A stretch of DNA of 27,896 nt from an uncultured bacterium (GCA_900548225.1 URJM01000021.1:1-27896); one strand, 5' to 3'. Shown: positions 1 through 8,848, numbered from the stretch's first letter. Notes: a model not told the origin generated them from the sequence alone. A program made the numbers and translations.

Positions 1-101
1 GCGCCGCCGCAACGGCTGATTTGCATAACTCCTTGATTACAAGGTAGTTATAACACTTTTTGTTTCATTCCAACCAACATCACATCTCCTTTATCACGAC
101 A

Positions 102-593
102 ATGGCACTTAAGGCAGCACTTTTGATGGGCAGCGACTCCGATCTTCCGAAGATCCAGGGCTGCATTGACACGCTCAAGAAGCTAGGGGTTGAGACCACG
201 GTCCGCGTCATGAGCGCCCACAGGACTCCCGAGGCGGTTTCGGAGTTTACCGAGCACGCGATTGAGAATGGCTACGGCGTGATTATCGCGGCGGCCGGCG
301 GCGCGGCCCATCTTGCGGGCTCTGTTGCGGCGCACACGCTTCTGCCTGTGATAGGAATCCCGGTCGAGGGCGGTGCATTCCACGGAATGGATGCGCTTCT
401 GGCGACGGTCCAGATGCCCGGCGGAATCCCCGTGGCGACTGTCGGCGTCGGTTCGGGCGGTGCGACAAACGCAGGACTCCTCGCTGCACAAATCCTCTCG
501 CTGGCAGACCCCGAACTCCGCCAAAGACTCGCCGCAGACCGCGCCGCAAGACGGGAAAAGGTCATCGCGGCAGACGAAAGACTCCAGAACTAG
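102..593 (+). CDS. purE: N5-carboxyaminoimidazole ribonucleotide mutase
   Basis: Class I PurE converts N5-CAIR to CAIR in de novo purine synthesis (cytosol). The 163-residue length is normal for the family. Visible motifs are GSDSD at residues 10-14 (nucleotide phosphate loop), SAHRTP at 38-43 with the catalytic His40, GGAAHLAG at 66-73 and MPGGIPVATV at 105-114. GGAAHLAG replaces the usual GGAAHLPG. The frame stays open upstream to a TTG at 60, but the ATG at 102 is where homology to PurE begins, so I use it; there is no good Shine-Dalgarno sequence before it. No purK is adjacent. The next gene begins 36 nt downstream on the same strand. Confidence 0.96.
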   Translation: MALKAALLMGSDSDLPKIQGCIDTLKKLGVETTVRVMSAHRTPEAVSEFTEHAIENGYGVIIAAAGGAAHLAGSVAAHTLLPVIGIPVEGGAFHGMDALLATVQMPGGIPVATVGVGSGGATNAGLLAAQILSLADPELRQRLAADRAARREKVIAADERLQN

Positions 594-629
594 GGCGTTG
601 GGAGCCCCTTGCCCCCTCCTCCATGTGAA

Positions 630-1847
630 ATGACGCAGTTCCGCCGCATCATCATCCTTCTGCTGATGGCTTGCTGGTGCGGCGTGTCTTCTGCCCAGGA
701 GGGGGTGGTCCAGCGGCTGCCTGGCGAGAATGCCGAGCTCTTCGCCCTTGACCAGGAGTCCCTCTGGAATCTGACGTCGCTTGTGCGCGCGGCTTCCCGG
801 GAGGTGTCCGCCCTCTTCAGGTCGGAGGCTGCGCCGCCTCGCCGCAAGGTGTCCTTCTATGCCCTGGAACGCGCCTTTTCGGAGGAGGAGTTCCGGGGGG
901 ATGACGTGGCGGTCTCCGTCCACGAGAGCACCCAGCGTTCCCTTTGGCGTGTGACGCGCGCCCTTGTGATGCGCGAGCTCCGGGAGCGCCTTGGCGACCG
1001 CCGCCTCAAGGAGCCCGCCTTCGTCAAGGTAGTGTCCGCGGGGCTTGTGAACCGCATGCTCTACGGCGGCGTGATTTCCCGTGGGTTCTACCTGCGGGAC
1101 TTCCGCATTCCGCGTCTGCAATTCCAGGAGCGCCGCTACCCGTCGCTACGGGGGCTGCTGGAGATGACCGCGCCCTCCGACCGGGTCGCCGTCTTCCGCA
1201 TCTACATGGTTCACTCGAACCTTCTCCTGGACATCCTGGACTTGAGCACCTCGGATTTGCCCTCGCTCCTGGAGCGCTGGTGCAGGGGGGAGGTCCTTGC
1301 GTCGCTCCCGACGGCCGCCGCCCTGGAGGAGGCGCTTCCGCCGGGCACCCTGGCTCCAGGCGAAAAACTCCAGTCCTGGTATGAGCGGAGGGCCTTCGCA
1401 GTCGCAAACGACCGTCCGCGGGAGAATACCCCCGAGACAATCCGCCAGGAGCTGGATGAGCTGCTCACGGTCTCCTTCCTCTCGGCGGACTCACAGAACG
1501 GAATCCTGAGAGTCCAGCTGGAGCAGGTGCCTTCCATGCTTCGCGACTACAAGCTGGACGAGGGGGCAATCGCAGGAATCCAGATGGGGCTCATCAAGCT
1601 GCAACGGTCGTCTCCGGTGCTTCTTCAGGAGGCGATCGGGGGCTTCATCGATGCGGTGGATGCATTCCGGCAGAAGGACTTCCGCACATTCAGGAGCCGT
1701 CTGGCCGAGGCCCGCAAGGCGCTGGAGGTGGCTTCCGGCAGGCAGCGCATGGCGGAACGCCTGCTTGACGAGGCGGAGGCCGCCGATGTCGAGCGGCAGC
1801 GACTCCAGGAATGGGAGAGCCTCGCAAGGCAGCGCCCCGACCAATGA
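630..1847 (+). CDS. exported protein of unknown function
   Basis: A 405-residue protein that I do not recognise. Residues 1-22 look like a signal peptide: positive MTQFRR, hydrophobic IIILLLMACWCGV, then SSA before QEG. LMAC at 12-15 could alternatively be a poor lipobox, making it a lipoprotein. The mature part is rich in Arg, Glu and Leu and mostly predicted helical by eye. The last ~60 residues (FRSRLAEARKALEVASGRQ onward) look coiled-coil. The ATG at 630 is preferred over the in-frame TTG at 609 because it starts directly at the signal peptide. The next gene, a membrane protein, starts 43 nt after the stop, so the two may work together at the envelope. That is inference only. Confidence 0.85.
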   Translation: MTQFRRIIILLLMACWCGVSSAQEGVVQRLPGENAELFALDQESLWNLTSLVRAASREVSALFRSEAAPPRRKVSFYALERAFSEEEFRGDDVAVSVHESTQRSLWRVTRALVMRELRERLGDRRLKEPAFVKVVSAGLVNRMLYGGVISRGFYLRDFRIPRLQFQERRYPSLRGLLEMTAPSDRVAVFRIYMVHSNLLLDILDLSTSDLPSLLERWCRGEVLASLPTAAALEEALPPGTLAPGEKLQSWYERRAFAVANDRPRENTPETIRQELDELLTVSFLSADSQNGILRVQLEQVPSMLRDYKLDEGAIAGIQMGLIKLQRSSPVLLQEAIGGFIDAVDAFRQKDFRTFRSRLAEARKALEVASGRQRMAERLLDEAEAADVERQRLQEWESLARQRPDQ

Positions 1848-1890
1848 CGACCATCCCACATATCAACAGCCAACTACGCCACTGACCACC

Positions 1891-2526
1891 ATGCGCCGAG
1901 AAATTGCCATTATCCTGGTTGCCCTGGAACTCCTGCTCTCAATATCGTTCCTGTCCGCATCGGCGTACCTGTTCGTCCAGGCACGACATTTCTCCCCATT
2001 TGCGGAGCTGACAAAGGCGCAGACTCTGCTTCGGCAATATGCCGACGCGGCGGACGCGCAGCGCGACAACCTGGACCGCTTCGGAAGCGCGGTAATCCCC
2101 GGATACTCCGCGAACCTGCGGGACTTGAGCGCGCTCACCAGGGACCTGCAGCCGATTGCCAAACTCCTGCGCCAGGCCGCCAAGACCAGCACGCCGTCGG
2201 TGCTGGGAGTCGCAGGGCTGAAGCCCTTTGCCGAGCTGGAGGACGCCGCCCGCGACCTGGAGGCGCTTCTCCCAAGACTCTCCAAGAGCCTGAACGAGAC
2301 CTCCCGTTCCCTTAAGTCGTATACCTCGAAGGACCACGAAAAGCTCATCCAGGCACTCGACTCCACAATCCTCGTCCTGAACCAGACCGCCGACGACATC
2401 GATGTGTGGAAGCAGTCGATCCCCCGGGGAATCCGCCTGGCCTCCGCAGTGCTGCTGCTCTTTTCGCTGACAGTCATGATGCTCTCCGTCAGCCAGACGC
2501 TGACATTGCCGCCAGCAAGGTCATGA
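1891..2526 (+). CDS. two-TM coiled-coil membrane protein, unknown function
   Basis: A 211-residue protein, not recognised. There is one hydrophobic helix near the N-terminus (about residues 6-28, IAIILVALELLLSISFLSAS) and a second near the C-terminus (about 176-200, LASAVLLLFSLTVMMLSVSQ). Between them lies a long helical heptad-rich region with repeated Leu/Ala-Asp/Arg patterns, giving a topology of two membrane anchors with an extended coiled coil outside or inside. The frame is open upstream into the previous gene, but the ATG at 1891 begins exactly before the first TM helix. Its TGA overlaps the ATG of the following recO-like gene (ATGA at 2523-2526), so translation is probably coupled. 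Confidence 0.8.
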   Translation: MRREIAIILVALELLLSISFLSASAYLFVQARHFSPFAELTKAQTLLRQYADAADAQRDNLDRFGSAVIPGYSANLRDLSALTRDLQPIAKLLRQAAKTSTPSVLGVAGLKPFAELEDAARDLEALLPRLSKSLNETSRSLKSYTSKDHEKLIQALDSTILVLNQTADDIDVWKQSIPRGIRLASAVLLLFSLTVMMLSVSQTLTLPPARS

Positions 2527-3137
2527 CAGCCGCCCCCGCAGACCATTCGACCGAACTCCTGATACTCAGGAAGACCCCGTACCAGGACAATACTCTCATC
2601 GTGGGGGGAATCTCCCCGGAGTACGGCCGCATGGGCTTCAGCATGGGGATGCCTTCGGGGCGCGCCCGAAAGGCGGGAGCCTACTTCGACCTCTTCCAGG
2701 TGCTTCAGGTGGAGTATCGTGGAAGCGGCGAGGAACTCTCCCACTGCCGCAAATACAGCGTCGTCCGCGACTACAGCGGCGTCGCCTCCTGCCGCGTGGG
2801 CTTTGAGGCGGCCTGTTTCCTGGCCCGCTTTGCGATGGCGAACATTCTTCCGAGGGTCTCCATGCCCGCGTTCTTCCGTGCGATGGAGGTGTCGCTTGTC
2901 CGCCTCTGCTCTGCTGATACGCAGCCCGAGTCGGTATTGACTGGCGCGGGGCTGACCTTTCTCAACGAGTCGGGTCTCCTGTCGCCCCAGGCCATGACTC
3001 CGCGGGAGGCCGCACAGTGCCAGATGCTGCTGGAGATGGCCTCCGGCGGCGCGTCGCCAGCCCTGGAGGCGTCCGTCTGGACAAGCCTCTGGGATTGGAC
3101 GAAGGCGCGGCTTCTCGAGGCGGAATGCATCCTTTGA
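2523..3137 (+). CDS. recO: RecO-like DNA repair protein (short form)
   Basis: RecO helps load RecA in the RecF pathway. The N-terminal ~80 residues fit the RecO OB-fold: TELLILRKTPYQDNTLIV, then GISPEYGRMGFSMG, a basic RARK, and FDLFQVLQVEYRGSGEELSHCRK. This is followed by a helical segment (GFEAACFLARFAMANILPR) like the RecO C-terminal domain. At 204 residues it is shorter than the usual ~240-250, and the CxxC zinc-finger segment of many RecO proteins is absent; GLTFLNESGLLSP appears where the zinc module would follow. The start is the ATG in the ATGA overlap with the upstream membrane-protein gene. The assignment to the RecO family is from pattern recognition; function is inferred. Confidence 0.72.
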   Translation: MTAAPADHSTELLILRKTPYQDNTLIVGGISPEYGRMGFSMGMPSGRARKAGAYFDLFQVLQVEYRGSGEELSHCRKYSVVRDYSGVASCRVGFEAACFLARFAMANILPRVSMPAFFRAMEVSLVRLCSADTQPESVLTGAGLTFLNESGLLSPQAMTPREAAQCQMLLEMASGGASPALEASVWTSLWDWTKARLLEAECIL

Positions 3138-3217
3138 CAGGGCATCCTCCTCCCTACAGGGCCTTATATTTTCTCACCTGACCGATTTTGTCTCCTTACC
3201 CACAAGGAATCCAAGCT

Positions 3218-4633
3218 ATGCCTATTCAATTCTACAACTCCCTGACCCACCGGGTCGAACCCCTCGAACCCATACATCCCGGCAAGATCGGGATGTACAC
3301 ATGCGGTCCCACGGTCTATAACTACGCGCACATCGGCAATTTCCGCTGCTACGCATTCGAGGATATCCTGAAACGCACCCTTCTTGCCAGCGGCCTCAAG
3401 GTCAGGCACGTCATGAATCTGACCGATGTCGACGACAAGACAATCCGCGGCTCCCAGGCGGAACACCTCCCCCTCAGGGAGTTCACCCGGAAATACAAGG
3501 ACGCATTCTTCCAGGACATCAAGACCCTGCGGATGATTCCGGCGGATGTCTATCCCGCCGCCACCGAGACAATCCCCGAGATGATCGAGCTTATCCAGAA
3601 GCTCTTCGACAAGGGAATCGCATACCAGGCCGAAGACAAGTCGGTGTATTTCTCCATCGCAAAATGGCCGCACTACGGACAGCTGGTCAAGATCGACCGG
3701 GACGCGATGCGGGTCGGAGTGAGAGTCAAGATGGACGAGTACGCCAAGGACTCCATGGCGGACTTCGCCCTCTGGAAGGCATGGGACCAGGCGGACGGCG
3801 ATGTCTGGTGGGACTCCCCCTGGGGAAGGGGGCGCCCGGGATGGCATATCGAATGCTCCGCAATGTCCTCGAAGTATCTCGGAAAGACCTTCGACCTGCA
3901 CTGCGGCGGCGTCGACAATATGTTCCCCCACCACGAGGATGAAATCGCCCAGTCGGAGGCGGCCAACGGATGCCGCTTCGTGAACATGTGGATGCACTGC
4001 GCGCACCTCATGGTCGAGAACCAGAAGATGTCCAAGAGCCTCGGCAACTTCTACACCCTCAAGGACATCCTGGACAAGGGATACAGCGGCCGCGAAATCC
4101 GCTACGTCCTCATCGGCACCTACTACAGGCAGAGTCTGAACTTCTCCTTCCAGGCACTTGAGGAGGCACGCGGGAATCTCCAGCGCATCGACGCATTCCG
4201 GGAACGCCTCCAGGATGTGGCGAAGCACGGCGCCGAGGGGGACGCAACCCCGGAACAGGTCGCGGCCTTCGAAAAGGCAGGCGCCGCATTCCTGGCGGCA
4301 CTCCAGGACGACCTGAATGTCTCCGCGGGGCTTGGAGTCCTCTTCGACTTCCTCAGGGAGTCCAACCGCGAACTTGACGCAGGCGCATTCACGGCGGCGG
4401 CCGCCCGCGGCGCCCTGGAGGCGCTTGGGAAGATGGACGAGGTGCTGGCCGTCATGGAACCCGACGCCTCCGAACTCAAGGTGCCCGAGGAGATCCAGAG
4501 GATGGCCGATGAACGACAGGCCGCACGCGCCGCAAAGGACTGGGCGAAGGCGGACCTCCTCCGCAAGGCCATTGACGAGGCAGGATGGATTGTCAAGGAT
4601 ACCCCAAAGGGACCGCAGCTGCTTCGCAAATGA
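3218..4633 (+). CDS. cysS: cysteinyl-tRNA synthetase
   Basis: Class I aminoacyl-tRNA synthetase charging tRNA-Cys. The 471-residue protein has the HIGH-type motif HIGN at 38-41 and KMSKS at 270-274. The four zinc ligands lie at Cys29, Cys213 (HIEC), His238 and Glu242 (HHEDE), spaced as in E. coli CysS. The DALR-type helical domain lies at the C-terminus and ends in WAKADLLRKAIDEAGW. The ATG at 3218 has an AAGGAA Shine-Dalgarno 8 nt upstream, so the in-frame ATG-less extension from 3188 is not used. The stop overlaps the start of the HD hydrolase gene. Confidence 0.98.
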   Translation: MPIQFYNSLTHRVEPLEPIHPGKIGMYTCGPTVYNYAHIGNFRCYAFEDILKRTLLASGLKVRHVMNLTDVDDKTIRGSQAEHLPLREFTRKYKDAFFQDIKTLRMIPADVYPAATETIPEMIELIQKLFDKGIAYQAEDKSVYFSIAKWPHYGQLVKIDRDAMRVGVRVKMDEYAKDSMADFALWKAWDQADGDVWWDSPWGRGRPGWHIECSAMSSKYLGKTFDLHCGGVDNMFPHHEDEIAQSEAANGCRFVNMWMHCAHLMVENQKMSKSLGNFYTLKDILDKGYSGREIRYVLIGTYYRQSLNFSFQALEEARGNLQRIDAFRERLQDVAKHGAEGDATPEQVAAFEKAGAAFLAALQDDLNVSAGLGVLFDFLRESNRELDAGAFTAAAARGALEALGKMDEVLAVMEPDASELKVPEEIQRMADERQAARAAKDWAKADLLRKAIDEAGWIVKDTPKGPQLLRK

Positions 4634-5295
4634 GACTCTCCGACGATGAGCGCGAAAGACTCTCCGCACAGGCCCGCCGACGCCTAGACTCGGATTGCTC
4701 CTGCCACGACTGGGACCACACGGCCCGGGTGGTGGCAAGCGCACTGGAACTGGCAAGGCAGGAAGGGGCGGACGAGGCAGTCGTCGAGGCGGCCGCAATC
4801 CTCCACGACATCGCACGGCCAGCCGAAATGGCCGACCAGGGCAGAAGCGACCACGCGCTCCTGGGTGCGGACGAGGCGCTCGAAATCCTGGCCTCCGAGG
4901 GAATAGGCGACGATGCATGGCGACGCCATGTGGCGGATTGCATCCGCACGCATCGGTGGCGTTCCAGGACGGGCGAACCGCCAGCCACGGTGGAAGCCCG
5001 CGTCCTATTTGACGCGGACAAGCTGGATTCCCTGGGGGCGGTGGGACTGGCCCGCGCCTTCCACTTTGCGGGCAAGACAGGCGCCCGCGTCCACAACACC
5101 CGTGACGAGGCGCTTGGCGGCGAGTCATACGGGCGCGAGGATTCCGCCTATCGCGAGTATCTTGTCAAGCTGAGGCATTTGCCCGAGGGCATGCTGACTG
5201 CATCTGGCCGCCGCGTTGCGCGGGAACGGGATTTGTTCATGCAGGAGTTTTTCCAGGAGTTGGACAAGGAGACAGGGCAGGGGGCCTCAGTGTAG
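4630..5295 (+). CDS. HD-domain metal-dependent phosphohydrolase
   Basis: A 221-residue single HD-domain protein of the YedJ/YpgQ type. Family members hydrolyse nucleotides or small phosphates; the substrate here cannot be told. Metal-binding pattern: CHDWDH at residues 25-30, the HD doublet at 59-60 (AILHDIA), His75 in GRSDHALLGA, and Asp128/Asp130 in LFDADKLDSLGAVGL. This last motif is typical of the subgroup. There is no regulatory or synthetase domain and no signal peptide. It begins at the ATG overlapping the cysS TGA (ATGA), so it is probably translationally coupled to cysS, and it ends 2 nt before the next ATG. Confidence 0.9.
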   Translation: MRLSDDERERLSAQARRRLDSDCSCHDWDHTARVVASALELARQEGADEAVVEAAAILHDIARPAEMADQGRSDHALLGADEALEILASEGIGDDAWRRHVADCIRTHRWRSRTGEPPATVEARVLFDADKLDSLGAVGLARAFHFAGKTGARVHNTRDEALGGESYGREDSAYREYLVKLRHLPEGMLTASGRRVARERDLFMQEFFQELDKETGQGASV

Positions 5296-5297
5296 CC

Positions 5298-6839
5298 ATG
5301 CGCAGGGAGATATCTGAAATCACCAAGTGGGTGACCCAGGCGACCCTCTTCGACTTCGGCCGCGCCGCATACGCACAGCTCGAACTCGAACTGGCGGAAC
5401 CGCCGACCAGGGCGGATCTCATCGAACTGGTCGTCAGCGAATGCGCCAGGGACGGGATGCCCGCCTACGACGGCGGCTTCAGGACCTTCAAGGTGGACAC
5501 TTTCCAGCTGATACCAGGCGAATGCAGATACCGCTTCCATATCCCGAAGCACTGCGCCTCATACGGAACCGACATGCCGCACCTGGAGGCGCCGGCCGCA
5601 TGCGGCGGCGAAATCACGGTCTTCCGCTACGCCCTGGTCAACCACTACTACGGAAAGGTCACGCTTCGACGCATTGAATTCTACGACGACGCGCCGGGGG
5701 ACGCGAGCCACTTCGAGTCCTCCTGCGCAAACCTGGACGCGGTCTGGGAACTCTGCAAGCATACGATGATGGCGACCTCGATCTTCCCGTGCTACATCGA
5801 CGGCGAACGGGAAAGAATGCCATACGAGGGAGACGCGTACATCACACAGCTCTCACACTTCTGCTGCACGGGAAATTACTCCACGGCACGACGCACAATC
5901 GACCACTTCATGGTCAATGGAGACAAGACATGGCCCACGGAGTGGCTCCTCTGCACGCCAATGATCGTGCGGGACTATCTCCTCTACTCGGGAGACAGGT
6001 CGCAACTGCCAAAGTGGCTCCCATGCCTTCCCGAAAAGCTCCTCCCGCAATTCCGGCGGGAGGACGGACTGCTGGCGCCAACGGGCTTCGTGAAGGATAT
6101 CGTGGACTGGCCACAGGGGGAACGCGACAACTATGACTTCGGAAGCGCCAATTTCGTGCCGAATGCGTATCTCGTGGGCGCATTGGAGGCAATGGAGGAG
6201 CTGACAGGTGACGGCGCATACGGCGAAGATGCTGACAGGTTACGTAACATCCTGTGCGCCAAGATGTTGCATAATGGATGCCTCGTTGACAGCCCCGGCT
6301 CTCACCATACAAGCGAACACACGGCGTTCTTCGCGCTACGCTTCGGAATCGCCGAGGGCGCCGCAGTCGCCGCCATGAAGGCGATTCTCCGGGAACGGGG
6401 GATGGCATGCAGTGTCTATGGAGCCCAGTTCCTGCTGGAGGCGGCCTTTTTGAATGGGCTTGACGATTTGGGCATGGAGCTTCTGACCGGCGAGGGGCTC
6501 CGCTCCTGGATGAACATGCTCCGCAAGGGCGCGACCATCACCATGGAGGCGTGGGACAACTCTCTCAAGGAGAACCAGGACTGGTCGCACCCCTGGGGCG
6601 CGGCGCCTGGCAACATCATTCCGCGATTCGTCGCGGGAGTCCGGCCGCTTTCCCCCGGCTTCGCGACCTTCGAGGCGAAGCCCTCGCCAGCCGCCCCGGA
6701 GGAATTCCTCCTGCGCCATCCCACCCCATTTGGCGCAATCGAGGTGCGCAAGTCCGGCGGCGAAGTCGAGGTCTCCCTCAGGGATGCGGATGCCCGCCTC
6801 GTCCAAACCTCCCCCGGGGAATATCGAGTCGAATCATAG
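5298..6839 (+). CDS. GH78-family-like alpha-L-rhamnosidase (catalytic domain form)
   Basis: A 513-residue protein resembling the (alpha/alpha)6 catalytic barrel of GH78 alpha-L-rhamnosidases. Residues 168-179 (DGERERMPYEGD) match the conserved acidic motif of the family (DCPQRERLPYEGD type), with Glu172 the likely general acid. Residues 411-421 (GATITMEAWDN) match the segment with the second catalytic Glu, here Glu417. HPWGAAPGN (431-439) and VRPLSPGFATFEAKPS lead into the usual C-terminal beta domain. The N-terminal ~110 residues are a short beta region; the large extra beta-sandwich modules of typical 900-residue GH78 enzymes are missing. There is no signal peptide, so it probably acts inside the cell on imported oligosaccharides. 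The exact substrate is uncertain. Confidence 0.82.
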   Translation: MRREISEITKWVTQATLFDFGRAAYAQLELELAEPPTRADLIELVVSECARDGMPAYDGGFRTFKVDTFQLIPGECRYRFHIPKHCASYGTDMPHLEAPAACGGEITVFRYALVNHYYGKVTLRRIEFYDDAPGDASHFESSCANLDAVWELCKHTMMATSIFPCYIDGERERMPYEGDAYITQLSHFCCTGNYSTARRTIDHFMVNGDKTWPTEWLLCTPMIVRDYLLYSGDRSQLPKWLPCLPEKLLPQFRREDGLLAPTGFVKDIVDWPQGERDNYDFGSANFVPNAYLVGALEAMEELTGDGAYGEDADRLRNILCAKMLHNGCLVDSPGSHHTSEHTAFFALRFGIAEGAAVAAMKAILRERGMACSVYGAQFLLEAAFLNGLDDLGMELLTGEGLRSWMNMLRKGATITMEAWDNSLKENQDWSHPWGAAPGNIIPRFVAGVRPLSPGFATFEAKPSPAAPEEFLLRHPTPFGAIEVRKSGGEVEVSLRDADARLVQTSPGEYRVES

Positions 6840-6881
6840 CGGCCTTCTGCTTCTTTCCACCCAAACCCGACAGGCAAACCA

Positions 6882-7553
6882 ATGGATTACACGCTGATTT
6901 CATATTTTCTGCGCCTCATTCTGGCCTGTGTTCTTGGCGGGATGATTGGGCTTGAGAGAGACCTCCACGGGCGCAACGCGGGCATCCGCACGAACATGCT
7001 CGTCTGTGTGGGGTCGGCCCTCTTCACGATTGTCTCGATTTCAGTCCGGGGCGCGGACCCCTCGCGAATCGCCGCCCAGATTGTCTGCGGCATCGGTTTT
7101 CTTGGCGCGGGGGCGATTTTGAAGGACGGGTTCAACATCCGCGGCCTGACGACTGCCGCATACATGTGGTTTATCGCGGCGGTGGGGATTTCCTGCGGCC
7201 TGGGGCAATGGGTGCTTTCCAGCGTCGGCGCCATCGGCGTCCTGGGATTGACCATTTCCGTCAAGTGCATGGAGAGGATGCTGCCGCGGCGTCTTAGCAT
7301 GCACATCAAGATGGAGTGCGCCTCCGAGGAGGTATTCCATACGGTCCAGCAGTATCTGAAGGACTTCATAAAGTCTCCTAAGCTCTACTCGCTGGACGTC
7401 AAGTACAATGTGGCGACCGGGAACTACACGCTTGCCTTCTGGCTGGACATGGACTACAAGTCAAGCCAGGTGGAACTCTGCAACCAGATCCTCTCGCAGA
7501 TGAAGGGGATTTCGCCTGATTTGAAGAACATCCAGATTACCTGCGCACGCTAG
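6882..7553 (+). CDS. MgtC/SapB family membrane protein
   Basis: A 223-residue inner-membrane protein. The family signature is clear: GGMIGLERDLHGRNAGIRTNM near residues 19-39, then VGSALF, QIVCGIGFLGAGAI and IRGLTTAAYMWFIAAVGISCG. Four to five TM helices fill residues 7-135. The remaining ~85 residues form a soluble ACT-like domain (MHIKMECASEEVFHTVQQYL onward). MgtC proteins are linked to growth at low Mg2+ and to inhibition of the F1F0 ATPase in pathogens; many relatives have no known role, so the function here is open. There is no obvious Mg2+ leader in the 42-nt upstream gap. Confidence 0.93.
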   Translation: MDYTLISYFLRLILACVLGGMIGLERDLHGRNAGIRTNMLVCVGSALFTIVSISVRGADPSRIAAQIVCGIGFLGAGAILKDGFNIRGLTTAAYMWFIAAVGISCGLGQWVLSSVGAIGVLGLTISVKCMERMLPRRLSMHIKMECASEEVFHTVQQYLKDFIKSPKLYSLDVKYNVATGNYTLAFWLDMDYKSSQVELCNQILSQMKGISPDLKNIQITCAR

Positions 7554-7565
7554 CGCATACTGCCG

Positions 7566-8789
7566 ATGACACCTGCGATTCTTGCATTGAGCTGCATTCT
7601 GTGCGCCGTCGCCGGACTTGCCCTGGGATTCCTCCTTGGACGGGCCGGGATGGTGCCACGGGCCGACCGCGAGGAACTTGAAACGCTGGAACGGGAGGCC
7701 GTCGAAAGATACAGGTGCTTTGAACAGAGCGCGACGGAGACCCTGCGCGAAGTCTTCAGGGGGGTGTCCGCCACCCAGCTCCAGGCCCAGGGAAGCGCGT
7801 TGCGGAGCGAACAGGGCGAGTCCCTTGACAGGATTCTGAGACCCTACCGGGAGTCGCTTGCGGAGTTTACGAGGAAGGTAGAGGAGTTCCAGAAGAACAA
7901 TACCGCAAATAGCGGCGAGCTCAAGGGACAGCTGGACCAGCTCCGGAAGAGCGCTGAGTCAATCGGTGCGGACGCCTCCAGGCTGAAGAATGTGCTCACA
8001 ATCAGTTCGAAGACCCTGGGAAATCTCAGCGAGTCGCTGTTGCAGCGGGCGTTGCGGGACTCGGGGCTCGCGGAAAATGTCGAGTACTTCCTGCAAAAGG
8101 CTCTTGACGGAACGGAGACGGGGGAGAAGGAGGGGGACGGCAGGCTCATCCCGGACTGCGTCCTGATCCTGCCGGGAAGCGACACACGTCTCGTCATCGA
8201 CAGCAAGGCGAATCTCAAGTATTTCTACGAATATGCACAGCTGCGGGAGACGGATCCCGAAGAGGCGCCAAAGCTGCTTGCCGCACACCTCAAGTCGATG
8301 AAAGGCCAAATCGACTCCCTCGCAAGGAAAAACTACCCCGCTGCATTGAGAAAGGCCCAGGGATGCACGGTGCTGGACGAAGTCCTGATGTTCGTCCCGT
8401 CGGACGCAGTCCTCTTCGAATCCGTCCACGCAGACCCAAATCTTGTCTCATACGCAGCGGACAAGAACATCCTGCTCATCGGGCCAATGAATCTCGCAGT
8501 CTGCATCAAGACAATCCAGCTTGCCTGGGGAAGCGTGAAGCTCAGGCAGGATGTCCAGCTGCTGCTGGAAGCCTCCGACAAGCTCCTGGAGAATGTCGAC
8601 AGGTACAAGAAGGCGATGGATGATGCGGAAAGGGCCATCAGAAATGCGCAGGAGAGCCTGAAGACGGCCCGGAATCGGATTCTGCCAACCTCGACGGGCA
8701 AGAAGGCCACCTCGGTCCTGGATGCCGCACGCTCAATACACCGGCTCGCCATGGAAAGCGGAAGGGAATCCCAGGATGCAGAGGAATGA
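7566..8789 (+). CDS. rmuC: RmuC family DNA recombination protein
   Basis: A 407-residue protein with an N-terminal membrane anchor (about residues 4-25, ILALSCILCAVAGLALGFLLG), a coiled-coil region to ~140, and the RmuC domain from ~150 to 360. The predicted nuclease core is recognisable: GDGRLIPDCVLILPG then TRLVIDSKANLKYFYEY, i.e. PD...D-S-K. It continues with LLAAHLKSMKGQIDSLARKNY and DEVLMFVPSDAVLFESV, which are characteristic of the family. RmuC limits DNA inversions and recombination at inverted repeats in E. coli. It starts 12 nt after the mgtC-like gene and is probably in the same transcript. Confidence 0.93.
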   Translation: MTPAILALSCILCAVAGLALGFLLGRAGMVPRADREELETLEREAVERYRCFEQSATETLREVFRGVSATQLQAQGSALRSEQGESLDRILRPYRESLAEFTRKVEEFQKNNTANSGELKGQLDQLRKSAESIGADASRLKNVLTISSKTLGNLSESLLQRALRDSGLAENVEYFLQKALDGTETGEKEGDGRLIPDCVLILPGSDTRLVIDSKANLKYFYEYAQLRETDPEEAPKLLAAHLKSMKGQIDSLARKNYPAALRKAQGCTVLDEVLMFVPSDAVLFESVHADPNLVSYAADKNILLIGPMNLAVCIKTIQLAWGSVKLRQDVQLLLEASDKLLENVDRYKKAMDDAERAIRNAQESLKTARNRILPTSTGKKATSVLDAARSIHRLAMESGRESQDAEE

Positions 8790-8791
8790 GT

Positions 8792-8848
8792 ATGTTTTAT
8801 AACATCCTCATTTTCAGCATGTTACATAAACAGCTCCGGCAAGCGGAG
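8792..8848 (+). other. two short hairpins downstream of rmuC
   Basis: ATGTT-TTAT-AACAT (8792-8805) lies 2 nt after the rmuC stop, and CTCCG-GCAAG-CGGAG (8834-8848) follows. Neither is followed by a T-run, so neither is a classical intrinsic terminator. They may help end or process the rmuC transcript. They are weak as evidence individually. Confidence 0.35.

Noticed and set aside
21..54. Promoter TTGCAT...TATAAC before purE
   Set aside because: Spacing of about 22 nt is too long for a standard sigma-70 promoter and the upstream gene is outside the window.
60..101. Upstream TTG extension of purE
   Set aside because: The extra 14 residues (MFHSNQHHISFITT) do not fit PurE; the ATG at 102 starts the family homology.
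183..1121. Long minus-strand open frame over purE and the exported protein gene
   Set aside because: Arg/His/Gly-rich translation with no domain, opposite two well-supported genes; a product of high-GC codon bias.
3164..5128. A 654-codon minus-strand open frame
   Set aside because: Exactly antisense to cysS and the HD hydrolase, with low-complexity Pro/Arg/Gly start; a shadow frame.
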